DNA of 64,000 bases from Siphonodentalium dalli (GCA_032622095.1 CP136063.1:206261934-206325933); one strand, 5' to 3'. Shown: positions 10,349 through 21,421, counted from the first letter of the stretch. Translations and numbers: made by a program. The notes: generated from the sequence alone by a model not told the origin.

Positions 10349-11680
10349 CAGCTCTTTTTGTTATGCAGTATTTCATAAAGTGTATGTCCTATATATTACC
10401 ATTGGAAGTTTGTCCTTATGAGTGTTTTGACTGGTGGTATTAACATAGTTTCCTATGAACGATCCACATCGATCTTATTGGATTTAATGGAGTCAGATGT
10501 AGCAGACTTTCTATGCAAAATGTATCAGATATATTCATTTTCATTTTATCATCGATATGTCGTTCAACTGACATTTCTAAATTGAATTTTGAAAAATGTT
10601 GAAGCTGATTGAAGAATTATTTAAGTTAATTTAAACTCAGGTGAAGTTTCAATTATCGTTGTGCAAAGTGACTTACAAAATCTGTATCTAATCTGGATTA
10701 AGACATGAATGAGTTTAACAAGAAACTTTGGTTACATTTTCTGGTACAAAACTGTTTCTTGCATGTTTTACAATATGAAGTGTATGTGGTTAGATGGATC
10801 ATTTTAATATTAACAATAGCTAAATGGTTGTAGAATAGCGCATATAAATAAATAATATCTCATTATTTCACAAGTGAAAGACAGTCATGTTTACTAAGAA
10901 AATGCTATTGAGACTGATAGAGATCCATGTGAATGTCTGTTCATTAATAATTGGGTATGTAACACTGTAGAACTTTTGTCTTTTATAGTATTAGTAACTT
11001 TGTGTCAGAAACATGTTTATAGATTAGAGAACAGGCATGTTCTACATTTATTTTACACATTATTTCAGTTTCATATCAGACTTGGAGAGTTATCCAACCC
11101 AGGTGGGCCAGCTCAGTTAAAAATTTCACGAAGGTTTACTTAGTATTAGAAGGGACCAAATAATCAAAAAATTATGAGGCCAACCTGACAACAGATAACT
11201 GTTTTGGATTTGTCTGAGAGAGCAGATTTGTTGGGGCTAGTTTTGTGGGTACACTACAGGGTGTTATTTAGGATCATACACATCAAAACAATCATTATAT
11301 AAGGCTAAACAGCTTGTAATTAGGTCAAAAAAAGGGCAAAGGAAAAAATTGGCAATCACCAGAAATCACCGGGACCCCCCCCCCACCACCCCCCCCCCCC
11401 CCCCCCCCCTGATTTATTCGGAAATACTCAGTGGTTTTCTATAACAATCAGAATAAATTTGCCAGTTTGAGGTGCGTGGAATTCAACAATACATGCACTG
11501 TAATAACGCCGGTTTGTTTATGTTTGTTTATGTTTGTGTGTGAACACGTATTCGCGTTTTGTGCTCATTTTGAGTTGCGATATGAATTAACTCCGTTGAT
11601 GCTGGCAACAAATTTAGAGACATTTCAGGAAATATCCAGTTTTATTTGCAATGCTGTCAGTGAATATACAAGTATATTAT
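10349..11680. other. Unassigned AT-rich DNA with a long C-run
   Basis: No gene seen. A nearly pure C tract at about 11376-11409 could form an i-motif/G-quadruplex and is also a place where assembly length is unreliable. Confidence 0.4.
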
Positions 11681-11683
11681 TAC

Positions 11684-11771
11684 AAGAAATGACTGGCAGA
11701 TCCATTGGGGACATTGGTTTATAACCGGCAGAGTAACCCAATGACCCCAATGCATATGCCAGTCATTTCTT
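11684..11771. repeat. 88-bp near-perfect stem-loop, miRNA-precursor-like
   Basis: The arm AAGAAATGACTGGCA (11684) pairs perfectly with TGCCAGTCATTTCTT (ending 11771). The stem continues through CATTGGGG / CCCCAATG and CATTGG / CCAATG with single mismatches, leaving a loop of about 20 bases. About 31 of 34 arm positions pair by eye. The size and shape suit a microRNA precursor, but a tiny MITE would look the same. Confidence 0.5.
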
Positions 11772-12031
11772 AAGTGTTTCCTTTTGATTGCAGAAAATAG
11801 GATATCTATGGATTATCAGATGCATGTATATGTACTATTTAGTCTTGTGATAACAATGAAATGTCGATCAAGTTATTTTATTTTAAGTCAAATACCACCC
11901 ATATGTTTGTATTCTAATATATTTGGGGCATAATCCGTTTGTCGTGAAAATTAAAACTTCCTAGATATTTTGTACAACTGATAAGTTTCGATTGTTATCA
12001 AAACCTTTCCGCCTGTGAGGCGCGTATGGAG

Positions 12032-12540
12032 CACAGGTCTCCAGAACAAAAATTGACCCCACCCCCAATAATACTTAATCCTATAGAAAGGTATCCAACT
12101 TGGCCCGGCCTAATTTTTTATTATTTTTACAATGTCCACAATCAGGTTAAAATACACCAAAATAATTTTTGTAACATAAATGCCTCATATATATTTAGAA
12201 AGATATGTTATTACTCTTCAATTTCATGCAGCCCCTGTAAAAATTGGTTAAGATAAACTCTGGTTATGAGCACAGGTCTGACGCAAACCGACTGTAAAAT
12301 TTCACTCGTTCGACATGATGTCCACTAAACGGTGCGATTTTTACACCGACTTGGGCTTCAAAAACACAATCAACGGTTAGTAGAATATATATATTACACA
12401 TCATTAGTAGCGGAATTGTTTACTGACCCACCCAAAACAATCAAGCTACATCACGGCATCGTATCTCTCGTATTTATTGAAAAATTCAGTTTCATAAACC
12501 CGGAAGGAAAGTCAATTTTTCCAAAGGTAGCCATTTTGCC
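12032..12540 (+). repeat. Long inverted repeat, left arm (509 bp)
   Basis: The whole segment recurs in reverse complement at 12762-13270 with only scattered single-base differences (for example the ends CACAGGTCTCCAGAAC versus CACAGGTCCCCAGAAA). Contains an ETS-like CCGGAAGGAAAG and AAAATGGCTGCC-type sequence near its inner end. The short frames seen in both arms are mirror copies and carry no known motif. Confidence 0.9.
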
Positions 12541-12761
12541 CGGGTGGATTATGTGTGCTCTCTATAGTTCATACCCAACATAATATATAACGAAGAAGTA
12601 GTGTATACTACTGTATATACGCTCTAAATATTTATGCAGTTATATTTCTGTCCATATGTATGTTTTCAAATCGGCATTCGTGTTAATTCAGTATTTGTGT
12701 ATTTATTTAACTATATATTGTGTTGCATAGGAACTATAAATAGTACTCATAGCCGACCCCC
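12541..12761. repeat. Spacer of the long inverted repeat
   Basis: A 221-bp AT-rich loop between the two 509-bp arms. Transcription through it could give a long double-stranded hairpin RNA. Confidence 0.7.
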
Positions 12762-13270
12762 GACAAAATGGCTGCCTTTGGAAAAATTCACTTTCCTTCC
12801 GGGATTATGAAACTGAATTTTTCAATAAATACGAGAGATACGATGCCGTGATGTAGCTTGATTGTTTTGGGTGGGTCAGTAAACAATTCCGCTGCTAATG
12901 ATGTATAATATATATATTCTACTAACCGTTGATTGTGTTTTTGAAGCCCAAGTCGGTGTAAAAATCGCACCGTTTAGTGGACATCATGTCGAACGAGTGA
13001 AATTTTACAGTCGGTTTGCGTCAGACCTGTGCTCATAACCAGAGTTTATCTTAACCAATTTTTACAGGGGATGCATGAAATTGAAGAGTAATAACATATC
13101 TTTCTAAATATATATGAGGCATTTATGTTACAAAAATTATTTTGGTGTATTTTAACCTGATTGTGGACATTGTAAAAATAATAAAAAATTAGGCCGGGCC
13201 AAGTTGGATACCTTTCTATAGGATTAAGTATTATTGGGGGTGGGGTCAATTTTTTTTCTGGGGACCTGTG
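12762..13270 (-). repeat. Long inverted repeat, right arm (509 bp)
   Basis: Reverse complement of 12032-12540; see the left arm. The high similarity of the arms means the structure is young or kept by gene conversion. Confidence 0.9.
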
Positions 13271-13635
13271 GTATGGAGAGGGTCATATAATTAGATGCAG
13301 TAGACAGTTATTTATTCATTATATGCATACTTGCCCTTATCAATTAAACAAATTTATGATTTGATGACGTTTATATAAATAGGAGAATTGTTGTTGCTGA
13401 TGGTCATGAGATGTGGCATATACATGTATCGACAGTCTTTTGGTTGGCCTCTTGATTTCCGATCTATTGTGCGACAAAAGTGGTCCGATCGTTTCAAATT
13501 AGTAGGGTCGTATTAGATAATAATTGGTGACGTCACAAAATTAGATATAGTCTATATATATACGACCCAAAGCGTCCGGCTTTGGTTCATTTAACTCTTA
13601 TTGAGGCCTATCTCTGATATGATGTAAATGATCGA
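13271..13635. other. Unassigned DNA
   Basis: No gene or repeat recognised. Confidence 0.4.
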
Positions 13636-13639
13636 ACTA

Positions 13640-13740
13640 CACGATAGCGTTCTCCCTCGATACACGATAGAGTTCTCTCCCTCGATGCACGATATAGAGT
13701 TCTCTCCCTCGATGCACGATCGAGTCTCTCCCTCGGTGTG
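13640..13740. repeat. About 25-bp minisatellite, 4 copies
   Basis: Tandem units of the form CTCCCTCGATGCACGATAGA with small length changes. Low complexity; the minus-strand frame across it is a repeat artefact. Confidence 0.75.
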
Positions 13741-14880
13741 CTCGATTGACCACCACCACGAGTCGACTCCGTTCATATATTGAACGGGTTTTTATTCCTA
13801 ACTAAGTCAGAGTCTTACTACGCTTTCCAGATTATGATCTAACATGAGTTATAAAATGCTAAGGGATGACCACAAAATACCCAACTTCACAAAATAGAAT
13901 GGTATTTTCAGTAAAATGCTCTCCGTTCCCCTCTCCGCAGCATAAAACCAGCTTCACTTTTGAATACTTTGTTGTTGGTAGTGTATATTCTATAATTAAT
14001 TTCTACTAAACGAACGAGAAGTTTCTTATGTTTTATTGGGTTTTAGAAGCGTGATATTGTCAACCCGCTTGTCTACATTATTGAATCTTAAATTTCTCGG
14101 ATATACGATTGACATAATTTATATTAGAAATTAGGAATTCACACCGCGAAATAATAGCTATATGAAGCTTATTTGGTGGAAATCTTTAAAATAATTTTGA
14201 TTAGAATTGTTTTTTAAAAGCCACATATATAGTCCCGCATGCGAGTAGTTTAGCTGTGTTCGTTAGTTATGAGCTATATCGGCATATTATATAATAGATG
14301 CAACAGGCGATATAGTTATGGGCCAGATACATGCAGAAATTGGTAAAACTATGTGTCGATAATGTTATCGATATTCCGTTGTCTGTTGAGTCCAATGCAA
14401 AACATCAGACCAAGACTGAAGTTTCTCGTCGTGTCTACAGATTGAACTATTAATTAATTCATATTTTGTATCGGTTGATTGCTGTTTGAAGCCACTCTAT
14501 GGTATCGTAATGAGTTGTATGGTAACAAAATATACATGCCGATAGAATTAAATACATGACACTGATTCCTAGTGCTGGGCGCCAACATCGTCGACAGAGC
14601 CTATATCCCACATATACGGGAAGATTCTAGCTGTGTTTTCGCAAGAATTGTGCTACATCACAGATAGACGAACATGGACAATATAGAAGGATATCTTGAT
14701 CATATGTCACAAACAAAACTGCGATACATCGATTTTTGGTAAAGATATCGCTGAAAAGCTAACCCTACCCCCATCATCGCTGATTTCACGACAAGTCAGA
14801 TTCCTTTTGTCGAAAAAAAGGTCGCGCAATTTCGGAATGTCAAACACGACATGCGAACGGTTTATTTATCAATAGCGTGT
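13741..14880. other. Unassigned DNA
   Basis: No gene recognised. CTGGGCGCCAAC near 14577 faintly recalls a primer-binding site, but no LTRs flank it. Confidence 0.4.
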
Positions 14881-15310
14881 CTACTTTCAGAGTCTACCTG
14901 TGTGCAGTTGAAATTTTAATGGAAAAAGTGTTTTTGGACTCTTTTAAGAATTTAAAGAGCGTTTACTTATTATACAGATATTAATCCTCATAACTAACCT
15001 TCTGGTGGACTGTGCGAGTTGAAATTAACAACACTATCAAATATGGCGGTCTAATTTCAGGTTTTACCTGTTTCCAGTCTGACATTTTAGTGGAAACAAA
15101 TTGTTTGGACGGTTTTAAGAGTTTAAAGAGCGTTTCCTGGTTATAAAAAATATTAACTAACACGATTAGCCTTATCATGAATTGTGCGAGTTGAAATTAG
15201 ACACATATATCAAGTATGACTCTGAAATGTATTATTGAGAATATTGGTCTCCGCGGGTACAGTACAACAGTTGCGATCAAAATTTAACGTTGGACCCAAT
15301 AGAGAGTTTG
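14881..15310 (+). repeat. Left end of candidate composite element: about 170-bp tandem units
   Basis: About two and a half tandem units. Anchors recur: TTTAAAGAGCGTTT at 14953 and 15122, GTGCGAGTTGAAATTA at 15013 and 15183. The array ends with CAGTTGCGATCAAAATTTAA at 15269. All these motifs recur in inverse order and orientation at 18041-18545, so the two arrays act as inverted ends around 15310-18040. Confidence 0.65.
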
Positions 15311-15458
15311 ACAATTTACTCAAATGTTCACAGTGATGGAACTTAATGGCTATCATATATGCATGGCTCTTACATGTAATCTACTGTAACTATATGTGAT
15401 TTTACAAAATTAACTTGCAATATAGTCAGGCCACCAGATACAGTAATTGATAACAAAA

Positions 15459-15686
15459 ATGTGGTTCACTTCAATTATATACATCACAATCACGTGCTTC
15501 GGTGATAATGTCCACTATTCTACAAATGTAATGTTTATCAAGACTACAGTTTCAGGATGTCGTTTTAAATTGATTGATGGTGTTTTTTCATCAATTGACA
15601 AAATTAATGTTTATTGCCAGGACGAATTTAAGTACCGGATAATACGGAGTTGTGTGGTAAAAAATATGCAAGTCATATTTATGTAG
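15459..15686 (+). CDS. Possible first exon of an unknown secreted protein
   Basis: An open frame starting at the ATG 15459 begins MWFTSIIYITITCFG, which looks like a short signal peptide. About 50 residues with spaced Cys (SGCRFK, VYCQDE, RSCV) follow, and then a possible splice donor GGTAAAAAA around 15656. I do not recognise the family. It lies inside the segment bounded by the inverted ~170-bp repeats, so it may be a passenger exon or part of the element. Low confidence: the frame is short and the composition is only mildly protein-like. Confidence 0.25.
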   Translation: MWFTSIIYITITCFGDNVHYSTNVMFIKTTVSGCRFKLIDGVFSSIDKINVYCQDEFKYRIIRSCVVKNMQVIFM

Positions 15687-16344
15687 GTGTCAGTCACTGT
15701 TTGTTAAAATTGTTCGGTCATGTAGAATTTTTTATATTTTCATGCCAAGCTATGCTTATGGATCATTCTGTTTAAGTAATAAATTTGGAGAAACCCGACC
15801 AACATCAATTTAACAACTACAACAACTCGTCTATGCCAATGATATGTTTAGCCATACATGTGAATAGGTTGGTATTGTTTCAATTTTTTAAATGTTATCA
15901 TGTCCATATGTATTGCTGGGCATAGATTAGTTGTTGTTCTATAAATCCTGGTCGGGTTTATCCAAATGGGGAGTTGAAATTATGTTAATCTGATGATAAA
16001 GAAGGCACATTCTCCGTCCACCCAATACATCCCCCGGGATACATGTTTCACATACTAAATTAACACCTTAGTCAACATAACAAATCACTCCCTCAAATCC
16101 TTTGCCACAAGAATAAAAATAAATTGTCAGTATAAATAGGCAAGACATCTCTGGACACTTTCTAAGAGAGAATTTATTTATAAGGAGATATATATGTGCA
16201 TTATTTGCTTGGTCTTATATATAGTAAAACACATTAAGAAGCAAGTGACACAGTGCGTGGACAAAGCTTAAACAGACTTGCATATGAATCACGATTAATG
16301 GGATAGAATAATAATGACACGACAGTGGTGTTGTCAATTTCACC

Positions 16345-16578
16345 ATGTCTACTACAAAATTAAAAGTAATAAATTCTATATTTATGTTATGTGTGAGAAC
16401 TGTTGGTTCTAACAAAAACAATGACATTGTTGTATTATTATATGGTGATAAAGTTTACTATAATGCTCCCATTTTGCGACAAGCACACGTGCTTTTACTG
16501 GACGGACAATTGTCGATATTGTGGATTGTACAGCATTGTTTATTTTGTGAGGAGAGGGTTCAAGATATCTTAGGCTGA
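16345..16578 (+). CDS. Unrecognised open frame between inverted repeats
   Basis: 77 codons starting MSTTKLKVIN, with a hydrophobic middle and a Cys-containing end (CLFCEERVQ). No domain is recognised and no conserved start context was seen. It could be an exon of the same unknown gene as 15459 or chance; kept because it lies in an otherwise unexplained 2.7-kb insert. Confidence 0.15.
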   Translation: MSTTKLKVINSIFMLCVRTVGSNKNNDIVVLLYGDKVYYNAPILRQAHVLLLDGQLSILWIVQHCLFCEERVQDILG

Positions 16579-16782
16579 CATGATAATGGTGCGACAAGAT
16601 CGCGAAGAGACAGGAAGTTGTGCATGGTGGTTTCGTAAAGACCACTTATTGATACTAGCAACGTTGAAGAACATAGTTGAGGGGACCCTTCCATCATCCT
16701 TCATAATGTATCACGACTCCACCTGTTGTGCACAAACCATCGGCTTAGCTTAATGGATCGTTCTATACTTGGGCTTTGAATC

Positions 16783-17064
16783 GTGACGTCCCATGGCGAT
16801 CAACCCTCTGGGTCGTGGTATTTTCCCGTAAATTATATAGTGTCTATAGTCGGATGGTATGGGTTATGTTCAAATGGTGACACAGGTATGAAATTGTACA
16901 GGTTTGTGCCCCATGGGCCATTGATCACTATAAGATCGAGAAACTTAGCCTATATAGGCAACTACCGGGAATTGACTGGAACTTGCAATTATAGCTTATA
17001 TCGTCGCAATTCAACGCCAGTGTTTGCATTTCCGATGCAGTTGATACCCAAATGTGAAATTTGA
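16783..17064 (+). CDS. Unrecognised open frame, with a decayed downstream copy
   Basis: A 93-codon frame containing GWYGLCSNGDTGMK, HGPLITIRSRN and LTGTCNYSLYRR. A related DNA segment follows at about 17190-17410 (shared order: GGTATG.., CACAGGTATG, CCACTGATCA/CCATTGATCA, ACTGGGAATTTGCAGGAAAATGCAATTATAG), but its frame is broken by stops. Duplication of a Cys/Gly-rich segment suggests a repeated exon of an extracellular protein, with one copy decayed. The family is not recognised. Confidence 0.3.
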   Translation: MTSHGDQPSGSWYFPVNYIVSIVGWYGLCSNGDTGMKLYRFVPHGPLITIRSRNLAYIGNYRELTGTCNYSLYRRNSTPVFAFPMQLIPKCEI

Positions 17065-17189
17065 GATATACCTGACCATCAGAGTGAACCAAATGTCTTA
17101 GTTAAGGTTAGCGACAGTTGCTAATCAAATACCACAATTGTGTACTAATCATTCATTGGTATTTTTGCTTAATTTAGTCAGTGTCTAAT

Positions 17190-17410
17190 CACATGGTGCT
17201 GGTTTTGTTCCAATTTGGGCACAGGTATGTCTAAAACTATGCAGGCATATTCTGCATAGCCCACTGATCATTATAAGACTTTGCCACCCGATAGCTCCTT
17301 AGTAACGGTTTTACTAAGCACCTACTGGGAATTTGCAGGAAAATGCAATTATAGTTTATATGTATTTTACTCATTAAGCTCTACTTTAGTGGAAATTCGA
17401 ATTTACTTGA
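17190..17410 (+). pseudogene. Decayed duplicate of the 16783-17064 segment
   Basis: Aligns by eye with about 16845-17060 over some 200 bp, including AATTATAG(T/C)TTATAT near the end. In-frame stops and indels abolish the reading frame present in the first copy. Confidence 0.4.
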
Positions 17411-18040
17411 TTATCACAGCTATACATGAAGCGTGAAGATTAATTGTGGTTAGAATATTGATGGTGAATGTAGGTTTCAGTCGCTGTACTGAAGTTCGCC
17501 AAATGTAACTGGCGTGGGAAGTGTGAAAGCAAAGCCTATACTGTATAGTAAAGATCTCACTGAAATGTCCATTTGTCAGTAGAACAAATCCTGCGAATAT
17601 ACAGAATATCCCAGTGTATGTGGGATAGACTCCGATGACAACGGTGGAGTTAATGAATATGAACAATTAACATCTATACATGTGTATTTGTGACACTACA
17701 TCCGTTATGATCAACAACGTGGCTTCAAAAACTAGTCAGTGGACAACAAGACGAACAGTATCAAATAAAACAATAGTTTAATATGTAATCACATCGTGAA
17801 ACTTCAGTCTTGTTGGGAATAGTTTCGTTTGACTCAACAAACTGCATATTATCGAAATTACAAAACCATTCGGCACTTACTTTTGCCAATTACTGTATAT
17901 TGAGGCATAACTATATCATATATTGCAACTATTAAATCACGGATAGTTATAGTGAGTCAAAAACGAGTGTTAATCTTCATATATAGTTGCACAGGATCGC
18001 CAATAAGTGATATTACAATCAACGTTTGAGCATAACACGA

Positions 18041-18545
18041 AATTCTCCATAGGGTTCAGTGTTAAATTTTGATCGCAACTGTAGCCAGCAAGAATAATCT
18101 GATCACATCCAATCTTTTTAAACTATGTCTGTGTTTCATACTTAGTATTTTTAGGAATATCAGTACGCGCATAGCATCATACGCCATATGGCGCCATTTA
18201 TCCAAAATCTAGAATCTCCATAGGGATCAGTGTTAAATTTTGATCGCAACTGTAGCCAGCAAGAATGAACTGATCACATCAAAATTTTCAAAAATACACG
18301 TAAGGGTAATAGCTAGTAGTTTTGAGAACTTTCATATCGCACGGATCACCATACGCCAGATGGCACCATCTATCGTTTTCTGCAAATACGAAACGCTCTT
18401 TAAACTATGTTGACCCCGATTTAGGCCGACCCGCCAAAATTAAAGAATGGAAACAAGTCAATCCCGAAAACACACCTGCTAGGCATACAGAATCCGTTTT
18501 CAGATCGCTTTTAACAAACCAAAAATGCAAAATGACATAAGGAAT
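18041..18545 (-). repeat. Right end of candidate composite element: about 170-bp tandem units (inverted)
   Basis: Two clear units share CTCCATAGGG(T/A)TCAGTG plus TTAAATTTTGATCGCAACTG (18046 and 18217). They are followed by a unit with AAACGCTCTTTAAACTATG and GGAAACAAGTCAATC. On the minus strand these are the motifs of 14881-15310, so the pair forms terminal-type inverted arrays. Central ~160-170-bp arrays of this kind are known from bivalve pearl/Helitron-related elements; assignment to that group is inference. Confidence 0.6.
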
Positions 18546-18789
18546 CCGACTAAGAGATACTTACGCGAAATTTCAAATGACAAATTACACGGTAATGTGA
18601 ATTGCGACATTTAATCACTAAACGCTATTTAGTTTATGGAGAGAAAAAAAACAGAAAAGGGTGCTTACAGTGGAATTTCAGGGTGACTCCATATCTAAAA
18701 ATTAATAAGCGTATGGATATGTACACATGTGCTTTAGTGATTTAGTTACTAATCTACACCCAAGTAGTTCCCTCAGTTATGTTCAGACG

Positions 18790-18985
18790 GGTCGTTTGTT
18801 GAACTTATTATCTGAACATTTGCCACGTCAATAGGAGTTAATCAACCCTTGTATTATCTGTTCATCTGTCTCTTGTCCGCGTATATATCCCGAACATCCC
18901 CCCAGACGAATAATAGACTATTCTAATATATAGTTTTATATAAACTGTATGAGAGAATCCATTCAGTAAAGAAATGGTTACCCAG
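18790..18985. repeat. Dispersed repeat, copy shared with 24025-24215
   Basis: Shares in order GTTTGTTGAACTTATTATCT, GAACATTT(G/C)CCAC, CTTGTATTAT.., ATCTGTTCAT and ..CAGTAAAG/TTAGTAAAG with the second locus. No coding potential in common; unidentified repeat. Confidence 0.6.
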
Positions 18986-19112
18986 GGGTGGTACAGCCCT
19001 TCGTTAACCAATATGTTGATGTCGACAGGACTGTTCCTCAGTAAACAAACGACACAATCCATCAAAGCTATGGCAAAGCTCTATCAGTATATCGTCACTT
19101 CCCTTATACATC

Positions 19113-19989
19113 TCATATATATTTTGAAGACCTCTGTGTGTCTGTCTGTATGTATATTTGTTTGTTTGTCTGTCATTTATACAAATCTACGATTCTCGAC
19201 CGATCGGGACGAAACTTGGTACGTGTGTGTAGTTTGACCAGGCGGTGGACGTTGTCGTATTGGCGAGCCCGTGCGGCGCCCACTTCGCTCATGCGCAGAC
19301 GAGATCTCGGAAACGGGTGGAGCTATCGACTTGAAATTTGCTATGTGAATGTATCTTGCCCCGGATACGAATTTTATCGGGTCGCCGAGCCCGTGCGACG
19401 CCAGCTTCGCGCATGCGCAGACGAGATCTCGGAAACGGGTAGAGCTATCGACTTGAAATTTGCTATGTGAATGTACCTTGCCCCGGATACGAATTTTATC
19501 GGGTCGCCGAGCCCGTGCGACGCCAGCTTCGCGCATGCGCAGACGAGATCTCGGAAACGGGTAGACCTATCGACTTGAAATTTGGTATGTGAATGTATCT
19601 AGCCCCGGATACGAATTTTATCGGGTCGCTGAGCCCGTGCGACGCCAGCTTCGGGCATGCGCAGACGAGATCTCGGAAACGGGTGGAGCTATCGACTTGA
19701 AAATTGCTATGTGAATGTATCTTGCCCCGGATACGAATTTTATCGGGTCGCCGAGCCCGTGCGACGCCAGCTTCGCGCATGCGCAGACGAGATCTCGGAA
19801 ACGGGTAGAGCTATCGACTTGAAATTTGCTATGTGAATGTATCTTGCCCGGATACGAATTTTATCGGGTCGCCGAGCCCTGCGACGCCAGCTTCGCGCAT
19901 GCGCAGACCAGATATAGGAAACGGGCGGAGCTATCGACTTGAAATTTGGTTTTTGAATAGCCCGGACAACGTCGGGCTCATCGGCTAGT
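19113..19989 (+). mobile_element. Helitron-like non-autonomous element 1 with 122-bp internal repeats
   Basis: The 3' end shows the Helitron signature: a GC-rich hairpin AGCCCGGACAACGTCGGGCT (19959-19978), a few bases, then CTAGT (CTRRT) at 19985-19989. The probable 5' end is TCATATATATTTTGAAGACC at 19113; the same start is seen on the minus strand at 57589. The interior is a 122-bp tandem array (about 19260-19960, near 5.7 units) anchored by GTCGCCGAGCCCGTGC at 19381, 19503, 19625 (one change), 19747 and 19868. Frames through the array are repeat artefacts; no Rep/helicase was found, so it is non-autonomous. Confidence 0.8.
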
Positions 19990-20844
19990 CTATTTTATAT
20001 TTTGGAACTTCTGTCTGTTTGTGTTTGTGTTATAGACTCGAAAACTGCTCTACAGATCCGACTCAAATTTGGTGTGTAGGCCCACTTTGAACCGAAGAAT
20101 AACATTATATAAGGATTAACTGTCATGTGGACTGTTTTTATGGAGATGTAACCGCGAAATAAAGTGGTCATAACTTGTGGGTTTTACATACAAGTTATGA
20201 CCACTTACCTCACGGTTACATCTCCATAAAACAGTCCACATGACAGTTAATCCTTATATTTATATATATTTTTAGCGAAAAAGCCACTTTTGTAAATGTA
20301 TTTAAATCGAAAAGTGTATCATGACAAAACCAGCCCAAAATATTCCATAGCACCCTTGGCAAAAGTTAACAGGAACAATTTCTCTTTATATTGAAACCCG
20401 ATGATTTATTAAGTCAATCCTGCGCGAGTCCAAATGCGCCCAAATCATTACGCGTTCGTCTTTCCAAAACCAATGACGCGTCGATGTAATTATGAGGCTG
20501 CAATTATGACCTCTTGCGCGTTCACCGAGAAATAATTGCAACTAGCCACGTGGGCGCCGACCAATCGGAATGCTGGCTTTAGTGATAATCACACTTAGTA
20601 TGTAAATATATATCTTTTCTTGACTTCGCTCGTATACGCTCATATAGGCATGTTTCTGGACCTCGACCGATCCGACTCGAATTCGGTATATAGGCCTACT
20701 TTGATCCCGGGCACAATATGGGCGGGTCCAATTCACGTGCATCCGTGTCATTGACATTGACCTCGCTCATATACGCTCATATAGGCATGTTTATGGCAAA
20801 GAAATCCCCAAATAGCCCGGACGAAGACGGGCACATCAGCTAGT
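19989..20844 (+). mobile_element. Helitron-like non-autonomous element 2, abutting element 1
   Basis: Starts TCTATTTTATATTTTGGAAC immediately after the CTAG end of element 1. It ends with a hairpin AGCCCGG..CGGGC (20814-20832) followed by CTAGT at 20840-20844. The interior holds a 149-bp palindrome (20109-20257) and two related segments with CGACTCGAATTCGG / CGACTCAAATTTGG (20672 and 20060). The start and end resemble element 1 closely enough to be the same superfamily but a different family. Confidence 0.75.
20109..20257. repeat. 149-bp palindrome inside Helitron-like element 2
   Basis: The left arm begins ATAAGGATTAACTGTCATGT and the right arm ends ACATGACAGTTAATCCTTAT. The stem runs about 68 bp, nearly perfect, including AAGTGGTCATAACTTGT / ACAAGTTATGACCACTT, with a loop of about 12 bases. 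Confidence 0.85.
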
Positions 20845-21132
20845 TATATTATATTTCCACTAATAACTGACTTGTCTATTTCCGATTTCGGCTGACAAAC
20901 GTCATGATTTAGTTGGAACACACAAAAGAAAATATCAGGAATATTTCGCGCATGTCATGATCGATGTGTTGAATTGATTCCAGACGGTTATATGATAACA
21001 TGTCACACAACGAAACTGTCAGCTTTGGATCACCAAAACATTGCATAGGATATTTGGCATTCGTGAGCAACGGGAACAATTATTAGATAAGTGGTCCCGG
21101 GGATGTCGTAATGCACCAGGAGTTAACGGGGG
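20845..21132. other. Unassigned DNA
   Basis: About 290 bp with no recognised feature. Confidence 0.4.
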
Positions 21133-21421
21133 CACTCTGGTCCAGTCTGGTTATGCCCTGTGCCAATGCATTCTCTTATATATGCGAGTCGACCATAGGT
21201 CGCCTCGCATATATAAGAGAATGCATTGGCCTAAACAAAATGTTTTTTTAACACTTTTTACCATTTTTTCTTACATTCTTTAACAATTTTATAATTTTTA
21301 ATGTGTTAAGCCAATGCATTCTCTTATATATGCGAGGCGACCTATGGTCGACTCGCATATATAAGAGAATGCATTGGCACAGGGCCATTCTGTTGGGTAA
21401 ACACTCTGGTCCAGTCTGGTT
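21133..21421 (+). mobile_element. Palindromic cassette (copy 3) flanked by a 20-bp direct repeat
   Basis: Two 67-bp hairpins (21163-21229 and 21311-21377) identical in plan to those of the TTAA MITE at 858, with the same T-rich spacer. Here the left half of the MITE is missing, and the right end stops at TGTTGGGTAAA without the final GGGTTAA. The piece is flanked by a perfect 20-bp direct repeat, CACTCTGGTCCAGTCTGGTT (21133-21152 and 21402-21421). Either the cassette moved by itself, or a truncated MITE was captured during break repair. Confidence 0.75.

Noticed and set aside
12332-12583. 83-codon frame and its mirror copy at 12788-12970
   Set aside because: Both come from the two arms of an inverted repeat; no motif, and similar-length frames occur in other phases.
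14570-14600. CTGGGCGCCAAC as a retroviral-type primer-binding site
   Set aside because: No long terminal repeats, polypurine tract or gag/pol-like frame nearby.
19138-19780. Several frames of 70-119 codons on both strands
   Set aside because: They run through the 122-bp internal repeat of a Helitron-like element; the peptides are translations of the repeat.
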